From positions 558,001 to 622,000 of the forward strand of contig NZ_BMCR01000002.1 of assembly GCF_014635285.1 (NCBI RefSeq): 64,000 nucleotides of DNA. The letters are read 5' to 3'. Shown piece by piece: positions 16,559-26,500 of the stretch (its first letter is position 1; every line of letters begins with the position of its first letter). The notes under the pieces were generated by a model. The model did not search any database. It saw only the letters and a list, made by a program, of their open reading frames with translations, and was not told the origin of the DNA. The DNA is from Stappia taiwanensis. Its GTDB lineage: Bacteria > Pseudomonadota > Alphaproteobacteria > Rhizobiales > Stappiaceae. The position numbers and the translations under genes were made by a program.

Positions 16559-16921
16559 TCAGAACAGCCGGCCGCCGACCGGCACATCCTCCAGATCCGG
16601 GCGCAGCAGCACCACTTCGCCGCTCGCGTCCGGCACGCCAAGGGTCAGCACCTCCGACATCATCGGTCCGATCTGGCGCGGCGGAAAGTTCACCACCGCC
16701 AGCACCTTGCGGCCCGCAAGATCTTCCGGCGCATAGTGGTGAGTGATCTGGGCGGAGGATTTCTTGATGCCGATCTCCGGACCGAAGTCGATCTTCAGCC
16801 GGATCGCCGGCTTGCGCGCTTCCGGAAAGGGCTCCGCCTCGACAATCCGGCCCACCCGGATATCCACCTTCAGAAAATCGCCGAATGAAATGAAATCCTG
16901 CCCGTTGCCGTCCTGCGTCAC
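16559..16921 (-). CDS. csaA: tRNA-binding-domain chaperone CsaA
   Basis: A 120-residue OB-fold protein of the CsaA family, homologous to the C-terminal domain of methionyl-tRNA synthetase. Motifs: FLKVDIRVGRI, PEARKPAIRLKIDFG, IGIKKSSAQIT, and VVNFPPRQIGPMMSEVLTLG. CsaA proteins act as chaperones linked to protein export and bind tRNA weakly. The GTG at 16921 is used because AGGGGAAGG lies about 10 bases upstream; a longer frame upstream has no family similarity. It is convergent with the kinase gene. Confidence 0.87.
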   Translation of the reverse strand: MTQDGNGQDFISFGDFLKVDIRVGRIVEAEPFPEARKPAIRLKIDFGPEIGIKKSSAQITHHYAPEDLAGRKVLAVVNFPPRQIGPMMSEVLTLGVPDASGEVVLLRPDLEDVPVGGRLF

Positions 16922-17123
16922 GTCGCACACTGCCTTCCCCTGGCGGATCGTCCGATCCTGTCTTTCTCTTGTTCGGGCCGAACGATAGGCGCCCATCCCG
17001 GTCCGGCGCAAGCCGCCGACGTATCCGGGCACAGCTTCCGTGTCAGGTGCGGTTGCAAAAGCACAGTCGTCGCGCGCCCATGGGCGCAAGTGGTCAGGTT
17101 GAGTGGTCAGGCCGGGGCCGGGC

Positions 17124-17804
17124 TCAGGTGGCAGGCGACTCGCTCTCGCCGGTGGCGCTCGGCGCCGCATGCCGGCGGCGGGAGCCGGATCGCCGACGTT
17201 TCAGGAACGGCCGGACGAACCGCGCCACCCGGTCCAGCCGCAGCAGCCAGACTTCGCCCCGGTCCAGTTCCCGGTCGAGCGCCGCCATGCTGCGCGCCAG
17301 CCCCGGATCCTCGTCATCAAGCCAGACATCGACGACCCGGGCGAAGGCCAGCACCAGCCCTTGCGTCATCGCCTGGGCCTTCGGGCCGGAGGCGGTGATG
17401 CCGGCGGCGGTCAGCATCCAGCGCTGCGAGGTGAGCGCGCAGCCGTTGAGGCAGACCGCCAGTTGCGGATCCTGCCGCACCGCGCGTCTCAGCGCCCGCA
17501 CCGCGTCCCGATGCGGCGACAGCGCATCGAGCCGGGCCATCAGCACATCGAACAGGCGGTCCCGGGCTGGTTCTTCGGCCATGTCCGGATCGACCGCGTC
17601 GAGCACCTTACGGTCGATCTCGGCGAGAAACGCCTTGAAACAGGCTGCCTTGGAGGGGAATTCGGTGCGCAGCAGCGACAGCTTCACATCGGCGGCCAGC
17701 GCAAGCTCGGCCATCTCGAAGCCATGCCATCCCTTCTCGCCCAGCAAATCGAGAAAGGCCGCGACGACCTTCTGCCGGATTTTCTGGCTCGCCATTCCTG
17801 TCAC
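17124..17804 (-). CDS. TetR family transcriptional regulator
   Basis: A 226-residue regulator. The N-terminal helix-turn-helix (about 8-58) reads RQKVVAAFLDLLGEKGWHGFEMAELALAADV…, with FPSKAACFKAFLAEID closing the DNA-binding domain. The ligand domain is divergent and ends with a basic tail rich in Arg (FLKRRRSGSRRRH). Such long-tailed TetR proteins with little family similarity in the effector domain are common in Rhizobiales; the target is unknown. It lies 202 bp upstream of csaA on the same strand. Confidence 0.8.
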   Translation of the reverse strand: MTGMASQKIRQKVVAAFLDLLGEKGWHGFEMAELALAADVKLSLLRTEFPSKAACFKAFLAEIDRKVLDAVDPDMAEEPARDRLFDVLMARLDALSPHRDAVRALRRAVRQDPQLAVCLNGCALTSQRWMLTAAGITASGPKAQAMTQGLVLAFARVVDVWLDDEDPGLARSMAALDRELDRGEVWLLRLDRVARFVRPFLKRRRSGSRRRHAAPSATGESESPAT

Positions 17805-17896
17805 CCCGCTGTTGCCACGTCTTGTCGCCCTTGCGACCCCTGACTGAAGATCCTAGGGCGAAACGCGGCGAAAGCGAGGAACCGGCGGCTTGCCTG

Positions 17897-18715
17897 TCAG
17901 CCGGCCAGTTCCTCGGAGCGGCGCTTGGCGGCGGCGACCGCCCGGTCGAACACCGGCTGCAAGCCGTCTTCCGCCATCAGAACCTTGAGCGCCGCTTCGG
18001 TGGTGCCCTTCGGCGAGGTCACGTTGCGCCGCAGCTCCGCCGCCTCCAGCTCCGACTGGAACAGCAACTCGCCGGCGCCGCACACGGTCTGCCGCGCCAG
18101 CCGCATCGCCAGATCCGCATCGAGACCCGCCCGCTCACCGGCCGCCGCCATCGCCTCGACCAGATAGAACACATAGGCCGGACCGGAACCGCTGACCGCC
18201 GTCACTGCGTCCATCTGCTCTTCCCGCTCGATCCAGGCTGAGGCGCCGATCGCCGCGAGCAGGTCATCGACCGTTGCCCGCTGCGCGGCGCTGGTCGCGC
18301 CATTGGCAAAGGCAACGCTCATGCCGCGCCCGACCTGGGCGGGCGTGTTCGGCATCACCCGGGTGATGGCCACTTGGCCGAAGGCCTGCTCGAACCGGCC
18401 CACCGGCGTGCCGGCGGCAATCGACAGCACCAGGGTGTCGCCATCGACGGCGCCGACGAGCCCCCCCAACACCGCATCCATCATCTGCGGCTTGATCGCG
18501 AGCATCAGAACGCCGGCCTTGACCCCGTCGGGCACCGCGCTTTCAAGGCGAATCGTATGGCGCAACAGGAGTTCCCGGATCTCGGGCGGAGGGCCGGGAT
18601 CGACGACGAGCACCGCTGCCGGATCGACGCCGCGCGCCATCCAGCCGGCCAGCATCGCGCCTCCCATCTTGCCCGCGCCAATCAGCACAAGCGGGCGTTC
18701 GGGCGAAAAAGTCAT
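17897..18715 (-). CDS. proC: Pyrroline-5-carboxylate reductase
   Basis: A 272-residue enzyme that reduces 1-pyrroline-5-carboxylate to proline with NAD(P)H. N-terminal Rossmann motif VLIGAGKMGGAMLAGW; LAIKPQMMDAVL; ISIAAGTPVGRF-like turn (LSIAAGTPVG); VMPNTPAQVGRGMSV; and the C-terminal helix signature AVSGSGPAYVFYLVEAM and VTSPKGTTEAAL. The ATG at 18715 is the natural start; the upstream extension of the frame belongs to the overlapping ybjN gene. The two genes overlap by 4 bp and are surely coupled. Confidence 0.94.
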   Translation of the reverse strand: MTFSPERPLVLIGAGKMGGAMLAGWMARGVDPAAVLVVDPGPPPEIRELLLRHTIRLESAVPDGVKAGVLMLAIKPQMMDAVLGGLVGAVDGDTLVLSIAAGTPVGRFEQAFGQVAITRVMPNTPAQVGRGMSVAFANGATSAAQRATVDDLLAAIGASAWIEREEQMDAVTAVSGSGPAYVFYLVEAMAAAGERAGLDADLAMRLARQTVCGAGELLFQSELEAAELRRNVTSPKGTTEAALKVLMAEDGLQPVFDRAVAAAKRRSEELAG

Positions 18716-19212
18716 GCTTCCCCCGCGGTTTCGAACAGGGCCGTGTCGATGGCTTCGGAGGCGGACTTGCCGGCCCAGACCACGAACTGGAACGCCTGAT
18801 AGTAGCGCTCGCAGGATTCCAGCGCGTTGGTCATCAGCCCCTCGATCTGCTTGGAGGTGGCTTCCGCGCCGCCGGCCAGAAGCAGCGACTGGCGGAAGAT
18901 CACCACGCCCTCCCGGTTCCACAGATCGAAATGGCCCATCCAGAGCTGCTCGTTGACCAGCGCCAGCAGCCGGACCACCTCGGTTCGGCGCGGCTCGGGA
19001 ACCTTCAGATCGAAGGCACAGGCCAGATGCAGCGCCTCCAGATCTTCCATCCAGGAAAAGGAGACATGGTAGTCGCACCAGTGACCGGCGACGGAGATGG
19101 TGATCTCCTCGTCGCAGGAGCGTTCAAACGACCAATCGTTGATGGCAGCGATATGCTCGATGGTGTCGACCGGGTTCGCGGGCCGTTCGAATTCGATGTC
19201 GATGAGGCTCAT
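18712..19212 (-). CDS. YbjN domain-containing protein
   Basis: A 166-residue protein of the YbjN (type III secretion chaperone-like) fold. Motifs: FERSCDEEITISVAGHWCDYHVSFSWMEDLEALHLACAFDLKVPE, then LLALVNEQLWMGHFDLW and the helix CERYYQAFQFVVWAGKSA. The role is not established; overexpression studies in E. coli link YbjN to motility and stress. GAGAGGA stands 6 bases before the ATG at 19212. In alphaproteobacteria it commonly precedes proC, as here, with a 4-bp overlap. Confidence 0.87.
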   Translation of the reverse strand: MSLIDIEFERPANPVDTIEHIAAINDWSFERSCDEEITISVAGHWCDYHVSFSWMEDLEALHLACAFDLKVPEPRRTEVVRLLALVNEQLWMGHFDLWNREGVVIFRQSLLLAGGAEATSKQIEGLMTNALESCERYYQAFQFVVWAGKSASEAIDTALFETAGEA

Positions 19213-19490
19213 GAACGTTCCTCTCGGCTTGCGGGACTTCGCCCCCTCGGCTGAGAGGCGCTTCCACCCATAGCGGTCCGCAGGAGGCCTGGCCTGCCGC
19301 TGGCGAAGTTGGCGCGCCGGAACGTCCCCAAGGGACAAATCGACATCCAGCCGCGAATCTTCGCTTGACTTCAGTATATAGGCAGTTCGCCCGAAGAAGA
19401 TACGTTCACACTTCGTTAACGCTTTCGAACCTGTGGATGGCGCGCCGGCTTTTCCCGCTGGCCGGCACGCCATTCGTCTTTGACGAGACT

Positions 19491-19802
19491 TCAGGCCCCG
19501 TCCTTCGTCTCCCCGGCAGTGCCGGCGTCCGTCGCCGTCTCGCTCTTGCCCGCGTTCCCAGCCGCCTTTTCCAGCTCGGCGACGCGCGCTTCCAGCGCCT
19601 CGACCGCGTCGAGCGCCTTCACGGCGATATCCTTGACCACGTCGTGATCCTCGCGCTTGACCAGATCCATGTCGGCGAGGAAATGCTCCGCTTGTGCGCG
19701 GAAGGCGGTTTCGACCTCGCGGCGGGCGCCCTGCGCCACGCCGGCGACATCGGTCATCAGCTTCGCGAAATCATCCAGAACGCGATTGGGGCCCTGTGTC
19801 AT
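19491..19802 (-). CDS. ubiK: UbiK-family (BMFP) accessory protein
   Basis: A 103-residue membrane-fusogenic BMFP-domain protein. An amphipathic first helix (RVLDDFAKLMTDVAGVAQGAR) is followed by a trimeric coiled coil (about 45-80, VKREDHDVVKDIAVKALDAVEALEARVAELE) and a low-complexity tail. UbiK assists the ubiquinone biosynthetic complex in the cytosol and at lipid bodies. It is divergent from lgt, with 232 bp between the starts. The family call is solid; the gene symbol is by family. Confidence 0.82.
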   Translation of the reverse strand: MTQGPNRVLDDFAKLMTDVAGVAQGARREVETAFRAQAEHFLADMDLVKREDHDVVKDIAVKALDAVEALEARVAELEKAAGNAGKSETATDAGTAGETKDGA

Positions 19803-20034
19803 CCTGTCCTCGTCATTTGTTGCGCAGGTGGCGGAGCGCCGGTCCCCGCGCGGCCGAACCCGAACACCTTGAGGGTGCCCGCTCACCACCTTAACTAATG
19901 CGCTTTGCCGTTCGGTGAAACACCCGAACGCCGACAAATCACCGCGTCCGCCCGCCCCGCCTTGACGGATGTGGGCAAACATCGTCAACGTCGCCGCGCG
20001 AAATCCCGCCCCGCCGCCCGCGCCCGGAGAAGCC

Positions 20035-20901
20035 ATGCCGTTCCTCGCCATCCCCTTTCCCACGATCGACCCGGTGCTGATCGAGTTCGGCCCCTTCGCG
20101 ATCCGCTGGTACGCGCTGGCCTATATCGCCGGGCTGCTGCTCGGCTGGCGCCTGATGCGCCGGATCGTCGCCCGGGACGCCCTGTGGGGCGCCCAAAAGC
20201 GGCCGGGGCTGATCGACATCGACGATTTCGTCGTCTGGGCTACCCTTGGCACGATTCTCGGCGGCCGGCTCGGCTACGTATTGTTCTACGCGCCGGAGTA
20301 TTACCTGCAAAACCCGCTCGATGCGCTGGCGGTCTGGTCCGGCGGCATGTCCTTCCATGGCGGTTTCCTCGGCGTGGTCGCGGCGATGGTGCTGTTTGCC
20401 TGGCGGCGCGGGCTGCCGCTCTGGACCCTGTTCGACCTTGCCGGCATCGTCGCGCCCATCGGCCTGTTCTTCGGACGCGTCGCCAACTTCATCAATGGCG
20501 AATTGTGGGGCCGGGTCAGCGACGTGCCCTGGGCGATGGTGTTTCCCGATGCCGGACCGCAGCCGCGCCACCCCAGCCAGCTCTACGAGGCGGCACTGGA
20601 AGGGATCGTCCTGTTCGCCATCGTGTTGCTGATCGCCCTGCGGTTCAAGGGCTTGCGCCGGCCCGGCTTGATCGCCGGCACCTTCGCGCTCGGCTACGGC
20701 CTTGCCCGCTCGGTGGCCGAGCTGTTCCGCATGCCCGATGCGCATATCGGCTTCCTGGCCTCTGGCCTGACCATGGGCATTATCTTGTCGGTGCCGATGG
20801 TACTGGCCGGGCTCTACGCCATCCTCCGCGCCCTGCGCAACGCCCCCGCAGCCCCCCTCCCCGCCGAGAACGCCCAGGCAGGCAAGGAGACGGCCAAGTG
20901 A
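20035..20901 (+). CDS. lgt: Phosphatidylglycerol–prolipoprotein diacylglyceryl transferase
   Basis: A 288-residue polytopic membrane enzyme that attaches diacylglycerol to the lipobox cysteine of preprolipoproteins. It has GPFAIRWYALAYIAG at the start, SGGMSFHGGFLG (catalytic His region), and the Lgt signature GRVANFINGELWGRVSD. Start at 20035 is supported by GGAGAAG just before it. The last 25 residues are a cytosolic Ala/Pro/Lys tail. The stop overlaps the next gene's GTG by 4 bp. Confidence 0.95.
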   Translation: MPFLAIPFPTIDPVLIEFGPFAIRWYALAYIAGLLLGWRLMRRIVARDALWGAQKRPGLIDIDDFVVWATLGTILGGRLGYVLFYAPEYYLQNPLDALAVWSGGMSFHGGFLGVVAAMVLFAWRRGLPLWTLFDLAGIVAPIGLFFGRVANFINGELWGRVSDVPWAMVFPDAGPQPRHPSQLYEAALEGIVLFAIVLLIALRFKGLRRPGLIAGTFALGYGLARSVAELFRMPDAHIGFLASGLTMGIILSVPMVLAGLYAILRALRNAPAAPLPAENAQAGKETAK

Positions 20902-21998
20902 GCGATACCGGCACGACACCGTTGGCCGACCGGCTGAAGCAGCGGATCGCCAACGACGGCCCGATCACCGTTGCCGACTACATGGCCCGGTGCCTCGCCG
21001 ATCCGGAACATGGCTATTACATGTCCGCCGAGCCGTTCGGCGCCTCCGGCGATTTCATCACCGCACCGGAAGTCAGCCAGATGTTCGGCGAACTCATCGG
21101 CGCCTGGCTCTTGCATGTGTGGACCGCCCTGAAGTCCCCGCCCCGCGTGCATCTGGTCGAGCTCGGCCCCGGGCGCGGCACCCTGTCCCGCGACATCCTG
21201 CGGGTCACCGGCCTCAGGCCCGCCTTTCGCGAGGCGCTGACGCTGCATCTGGTGGAGACCAGCCAGCGCCTGCGCGCGGTACAGGCCGAAACGCTCGCCG
21301 AAAGCGGGGCGACCCCGGTCTGGCACGACAGCCTGGACAGCCTGCCGCAGGACGGGCCGCTGCTGGTGGTCGCCAACGAGTTCTTCGATGCCCTGCCGAT
21401 CCATCAGTATGTCAACACCGGCAAGGCGTGGTGCGAGCGCTGCGTGGGCCTCGACGCGGCCGGGGACCTGGCCTTCGTCACCGGGCCGGGCCAACTCGAC
21501 ATCCGCCCGCTGCCGGCTGACCTGCGCAACGCGCCCCTCGGCGCCATCATCGAGACCCAGCCCCTGTCGAACGCCCTGGCCGAGACGCTGGCAACCCGCA
21601 TCGCCCGGCAGGATGGCGCGGCGCTGGTGATCGACTACGGCACCACCCGCACCGCCGTCGGCGACACCCTGCAGGCGGTGCGCCGCCACGCCTACGACCC
21701 GGTGCTGGCCCACCCCGGCACGGCGGACCTGACCGCCCATGTGAATTTCGAGGCGCTGGCCCGGGCCATGCAAATTGCCCCGCTCGCCCCGCGCGGCACG
21801 ATCACCCAGGGCGACTTCCTGTTGCGGCTCGGACTTCTGGAACGGGCCGGACGGCTTGGCGCCGGCAAGTCCCCCGACGCCCAGGAGCGGATCCGCGGCG
21901 AGGTGGAACGGCTTGCCGGGCCGGAGGAGATGGGCACCCTGTTCAAGGTGCTGGCGGTCGCTCGGGCGGATATTCCCTTGCCGGCATTCGACACCTGA
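20898..21998 (+). CDS. SAM-dependent methyltransferase, MidA/NDUFAF7 family
   Basis: A 366-residue protein of the MidA/NDUFAF7 family, whose mitochondrial member dimethylates an arginine of complex I subunit NDUFS2. Motifs: GPITVADYMARCLADPEHGYYM, GDFITAPEVSQMFGELIGAW, SAM-binding ELGPGRGTLSRDIL, and ANEFFDALPIHQ. The bacterial target is unproven but complex I assembly is a reasonable inference. It starts at GTG 20898, giving a 4-bp GTGA overlap with lgt. lgt–midA–pgeF is a standard alphaproteobacterial order. Confidence 0.9.
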   Translation: MSDTGTTPLADRLKQRIANDGPITVADYMARCLADPEHGYYMSAEPFGASGDFITAPEVSQMFGELIGAWLLHVWTALKSPPRVHLVELGPGRGTLSRDILRVTGLRPAFREALTLHLVETSQRLRAVQAETLAESGATPVWHDSLDSLPQDGPLLVVANEFFDALPIHQYVNTGKAWCERCVGLDAAGDLAFVTGPGQLDIRPLPADLRNAPLGAIIETQPLSNALAETLATRIARQDGAALVIDYGTTRTAVGDTLQAVRRHAYDPVLAHPGTADLTAHVNFEALARAMQIAPLAPRGTITQGDFLLRLGLLERAGRLGAGKSPDAQERIRGEVERLAGPEEMGTLFKVLAVARADIPLPAFDT

Positions 21999-22073
21999 CA
22001 TTCGACGCCGGCATTTGACAGCCGACAGCGCCGCGCCCACCATCACCGCAGTACGAAAGCTGATCGGAATCAC

Positions 22074-22844
22074 ATGCTCACATCTCCCGACCTTGCCGCG
22101 CTGGATGGCATCGTCCACGGCTTCTTCACCCGCGAAGGCGGGGTCTCGCGCGGCATCTATGCCTCGCTCAACGTCGGTCTCGGCTCCGACGACGATCGTG
22201 CAGCGGTGATCGAGAACCGCACCCGCATCGCCACCATGCTCGGGGTGGTGCCCGGGATGCTGGTCTCGCCGCATCAGCATCATTCGGCGGACGCCATTCC
22301 CGTCTCCGTGCCCTGGACCGCCGACGCCCAGCCGAAGGGCGATGCCCTGGTCACGGACCGCCCGGGTCTCGCCCTTGGCATTGCCACCGCCGATTGCGGA
22401 CCGGTGCTGTTCGCCGATCCGCAGGCGCGGGTGATCGCCGCCGCCCATTCCGGCTGGCGCGGCGCCCTCACCGGTATTCTCGAGGCCGTGCTGGTGAAGA
22501 TGGAGACCCTCGGCGCCGACCGCACCCGGGTGATCGCCGTGCTCGGGCCGACGATCTCACAGAAGAACTACGAAGTGGGGCGGGACTTCCTCGACCGGTT
22601 CACCGCCGCCGATGCCGACAACGAACGCTTCTTCGTGCCCTCCGACCGGCCCGATCATTTCCGCTTCGACCTGCCCGCCTTCATCGGCCAGCGGCTGCGC
22701 CGGGCCGGGGTCGGCCGCGCCTGCGATCTCGGCCGCTGCACCTACGCGGAGCCGGAGCTGTTCTACTCCTACCGCCGGACGACCCATGCCGGGGAGCCGG
22801 ATTATGGTCGGCTGATGTCGGCCATCGCCCTTTCCGGAGGCTGA
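22074..22844 (+). CDS. pgeF: Peptidoglycan editing factor / polyphenol-oxidase-like protein (YfiH family)
   Basis: A 256-residue protein of the PgeF/YfiH/LACC1 fold. It shows GFFTREGGVSRGIYASLNVGLGSDD, the metal site made from SPHQHHS, ATADCGPVLF and AAHSGWRGAL, and EVGRDFLDRF. E. coli PgeF removes wrongly inserted serine from UDP-MurNAc peptides; relatives are purine nucleoside phosphorylases or oxidases. It follows midA after 75 bp, the conserved neighbour. Confidence 0.9.
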   Translation: MLTSPDLAALDGIVHGFFTREGGVSRGIYASLNVGLGSDDDRAAVIENRTRIATMLGVVPGMLVSPHQHHSADAIPVSVPWTADAQPKGDALVTDRPGLALGIATADCGPVLFADPQARVIAAAHSGWRGALTGILEAVLVKMETLGADRTRVIAVLGPTISQKNYEVGRDFLDRFTAADADNERFFVPSDRPDHFRFDLPAFIGQRLRRAGVGRACDLGRCTYAEPELFYSYRRTTHAGEPDYGRLMSAIALSGG

Positions 22845-22893
22845 CGCACAACGCCGGAGACCACCCGCCCACCTCAAGCCGATGGGGTCGACC

Positions 22894-24051
22894 ATGCCGC
22901 TGCCCTTCACACGTCAGGAATTCAGCGCCCGGCTCGACGCCCTCTGCGCGCTGATGACCGAGCAGAAGCTCGACGCCATGCTGCTGTTCGCCCAGGAAAG
23001 CATGTACTGGCTGACCGGCTACGACACCTTCGGCTTCTGCTTTTTCCAGACCATGGTGGTCACCCGCGACGAACGCATCGTCCTCTTGACCCGGTCCGCC
23101 GACCTGCGGCAGGCGCAGCACACCTCCGTCGTCGGCGACATTCGGATCTGGGAGGACCGGGCCGGCGCCTCGCCGGTGCTGCAACTGCGCGAACTGCTGT
23201 TCGAGCTCGATCTTCTCGGCGGACGGATCGGGGTGGAATACGACACCCATGGCATGACCGGGAAGGTGGCGCTGGACATCAACCAGCACCTGGCGAGTTT
23301 CGCGACCTTGCAGGATGCCTCGGCGCTGGTGCCGCTGCTGCGGGCGGTGAAGAGCCCGGCGGAAATCGCCCATGTGCGCCGCGCCGCCGAACTGACCGAC
23401 GCCGCCTTTGTCGCCGGCCTTGAGAAAATCGCGCCGGGCGCCGACGAGGGCGAGATTCTCGCCGCCATGCAAGGGGCGGTCTTTGCCGGCGGCGGCGACT
23501 ACCCCGGCAATGAATTCATCATCGGCTCCGGTCAGGACGCCCTTCTGTGCCGCTACAAGTCCGGCCGCCGCGTCCTTGCGGCCAATGACCAGATCACCCT
23601 GGAATGGGCTGGCGTCTATCGCCGCTACCACGTGGCGGCGATGCGCACGGTGGTGGTCGGCGAACCGACCTCGCGGCATGTCGCCCTGCACACGGCGGCG
23701 CGCGAGGCGCTGGCGGCGGTAGAGGCCAACTTGCGCCCCGGCTGCACCTTCGGCCATGTGTTCGATGCTCATGCCGCCGTGGTCGACGCGCACAAGCTGA
23801 CGCCGCACCGGCTCAATGCCTGCGGGTACTCCCTTGGCGCGCGGTTCTCGCCCAGCTGGATGGATTGGCCGATGGCCTATTCCGGCAACAGCGCCGAAAT
23901 CGTGCCCGACATGGTGATCTTCATGCACATGATCCTGATGGATTCCGACAGCGGCACCGCCATGACCCTCGGCCAGACCTATCTCACCACCAATGGCGCA
24001 CCGGAATGCCTTTCCAACCTTCCCCTCGACCTTCCGGTCAAGGCGGGCTAA
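22894..24051 (+). CDS. M24 (pita-bread fold) protein lacking metal ligands, creatinase-like
   Basis: A 385-residue protein with a creatinase N-terminal domain (about 1-150) and an aminopeptidase-P-fold C-domain (about 155-385). The five metal ligands of M24 peptidases are not conserved: the first Asp is Glu (TLEW), the second is Ala (HVAAMRT), GHG is GYS, and both Glu positions are Met and Gly (IFMHMIL, TLGQTY). Creatinase and some related hydrolases also work without metal. I infer a non-peptidase hydrolase or a non-catalytic protein. ATG 22894 follows GGGG; an ATG four codons earlier is possible. The gene lies 50 bp after pgeF and may be in its operon. Confidence 0.72.
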   Translation: MPLPFTRQEFSARLDALCALMTEQKLDAMLLFAQESMYWLTGYDTFGFCFFQTMVVTRDERIVLLTRSADLRQAQHTSVVGDIRIWEDRAGASPVLQLRELLFELDLLGGRIGVEYDTHGMTGKVALDINQHLASFATLQDASALVPLLRAVKSPAEIAHVRRAAELTDAAFVAGLEKIAPGADEGEILAAMQGAVFAGGGDYPGNEFIIGSGQDALLCRYKSGRRVLAANDQITLEWAGVYRRYHVAAMRTVVVGEPTSRHVALHTAAREALAAVEANLRPGCTFGHVFDAHAAVVDAHKLTPHRLNACGYSLGARFSPSWMDWPMAYSGNSAEIVPDMVIFMHMILMDSDSGTAMTLGQTYLTTNGAPECLSNLPLDLPVKAG

Positions 24052-24134
24052 ACGAACGGGACACATTCGCGCCGCGCGCAAGCCGCAAGAGCAGACCGCC
24101 AGAGCTGATAGCAAGACAAGGCCGACGAAGCCCG

Positions 24135-24647
24135 ATGAGCGTATTCGCCCCCTCCCGACAGCGTCTCCCCCGCACCGCGCTCCTGGTCGCGGCCTTCCTG
24201 CTGACCGCCTGCGCCGGGGACCCGGTCCCGCCCGGACTGGTCTCGGACAATGCCGCCCCGGTCGCCAGCGCACCACGGGTCTCCCCCGACAAGGTAACCG
24301 TGGCCTTCGAGCCCTTCACCGGAGCGCCCGGCAACATCGCCGATTCGCTGTCCCGCCAGATCGGCAACGAGGCCGTCGCCCAGAACCTGACCCTCGTGCG
24401 GCGCGTCGGCGCCCCGGCGACCTACCGGATCAACGGGTACCTGACCGCCGCCGGCGATCAGTCGTCCACCACCATGTTCTATGTCTTCGACGTGGTCGAC
24501 GCCAACGGCCAGCGGGTGCACCGCATTCTCGGGCAGGAGGACGCCCCCGGCGCCTCGGGCGACCCTTGGGCAGGCGTCGATGACGAAACGCTGGAACGGG
24601 CGGCCAAGCGCGCCGTCGCCGAGCTGAAAGCCTGGATTCGCCGTTAG
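24135..24647 (+). CDS. Putative lipoprotein, function unknown
   Basis: A 170-residue protein with a classical lipoprotein signal: RQRLPRTALLVAAFLLTAC, lipobox LTAC with Cys26. The mature part has VTVAFEPFTGAPGNIADSLSRQIGNEAVAQNLTLVRR and TYRINGYLTAAGDQSSTTMFYVFDVVDANGQRVHRILGQE. This is a periplasmic beta-rich domain with an assembly-protein look, similar to lipoproteins found before prs in Rhizobiales. Anchoring in the inner or outer membrane is not determinable (position +2 is Ala, favouring the outer membrane). No catalytic motif is visible. Confidence 0.7.
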   Translation: MSVFAPSRQRLPRTALLVAAFLLTACAGDPVPPGLVSDNAAPVASAPRVSPDKVTVAFEPFTGAPGNIADSLSRQIGNEAVAQNLTLVRRVGAPATYRINGYLTAAGDQSSTTMFYVFDVVDANGQRVHRILGQEDAPGASGDPWAGVDDETLERAAKRAVAELKAWIRR

Positions 24648-24916
24648 TCGTCAGGCATTAGAGCGTGTCCGGCAGCTCCCCCAAGGAGCGCCGGGTAACG
24701 AAATTGGCATTTCGGAGGCACAGGCCGGTTGTTATTCGGCGGTGCGGTTGCTAAAACGCCGCCGCCTGCCGCAAGGCGCCGGGCCCGGGAGACCTCCCCC
24801 GCCGGACGCGCCGCGTGACATGGCCACGAATGAACAACGGACAGACCACGTGTGACCCTGCCTCGCCCGGGCTGCCTTTGCTGAACGGCGACGGACCAAA
24901 AAAGGACTTGCGGGCC

Positions 24917-25849
<933 letters not shown>

Positions 25850-25891
25850 TCAAGGCGGACGGGTTCCCCCGTCTCGCAGCCTTTTGACAAG

Positions 25892-25924
25892 AACCGGCGA
25901 GGGCCTCCCTCGCCGGTTTTTTTT
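25892..25924 (+). terminator. Intrinsic terminator of prs
   Basis: AACCGGCGAGGG pairs with CCCTCGCCGGTT across a 3-base loop, followed by eight T. It is the strongest hairpin of the window and separates prs from a convergent gene. Confidence 0.92.
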
Positions 25925-25939
25925 CGTATCCGGCCGGCG

Positions 25940-26365
25940 TTACTCGACGGTGATGGTGATCACCTCCGACAGGACCGGCGGCTGGTGCGGGATATGGTTG
26001 TGATCGGCCAGCAGCAGTTGCAGCGTGTGCGTGCCCGGCGCCAGCTCGATGCTCGTCTCGGTCTGGCCGCCGCCGAAGTGGCGGTGATGCTCATCCGCCG
26101 GGATCGGATTGTCCGGATCCTCCAGCGCCTGATCCACCAACAGGTGATGATGGCCGGTCTTTTCCTTCTCCACGCCTGCGGGCGCCACACCCATGCCCTC
26201 CAGCCCGAAGCGGACGGAGACCGGGCTCTTGACCGTATCGCCATCGGCCGGCGTGATGAAATAGACCCGCGCCCCCTCTGGCGCCGGCGTGCGCATGTCG
26301 TTGCCAAGCGCTGCGGCAGGCAGAAGCAACGCGGCGGACAGTGTAACCGCTTTCAGAAAACGCAT
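25940..26365 (-). CDS. DUF4399 exported protein
   Basis: A 141-residue periplasmic protein with a signal peptide (about 1-21, LLLPAAALG|ND) and one DUF4399 domain: ARVYFITPADGDTVKSPVSVRFGLEGMGVAPAGVE, histidine clusters TGHHHLLVD and DEHHRHFGGGQTETSIEL, and HTLQLLLADHNHIPH. The histidines suggest metal binding, but the role of the family is unknown. ATG 26365 is preceded by GGGAGA on the minus strand. It lies convergent to prs behind the terminator and 135 bp downstream of the S9 peptidase start side, on the same strand. Confidence 0.78.
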   Translation of the reverse strand: MRFLKAVTLSAALLLPAAALGNDMRTPAPEGARVYFITPADGDTVKSPVSVRFGLEGMGVAPAGVEKEKTGHHHLLVDQALEDPDNPIPADEHHRHFGGGQTETSIELAPGTHTLQLLLADHNHIPHQPPVLSEVITITVE

Positions 26366-26500
26366 GATGATCTCTCCCGGTGCAAGGACGCGGATGGAGC
26401 GAAACCGGCGGCAAATGCCACCAGCTCCAAGCTGACCAAGGATCGGCGGGAAAGGCAAGACGGAAGGAGGCCGCTTATCGGCCACCAACCGGAAGGGAAC

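Noticed and set aside
20814-22448. Long minus-strand open frame of 544 codons across lgt and midA
   Set aside because: It lies antisense to two genes with strong family motifs; long antisense frames are common in GC-rich DNA.
22681-24276. Minus-strand open frame of 531 codons opposite the M24 gene
   Set aside because: Antisense to clear coding sequence; no motifs.
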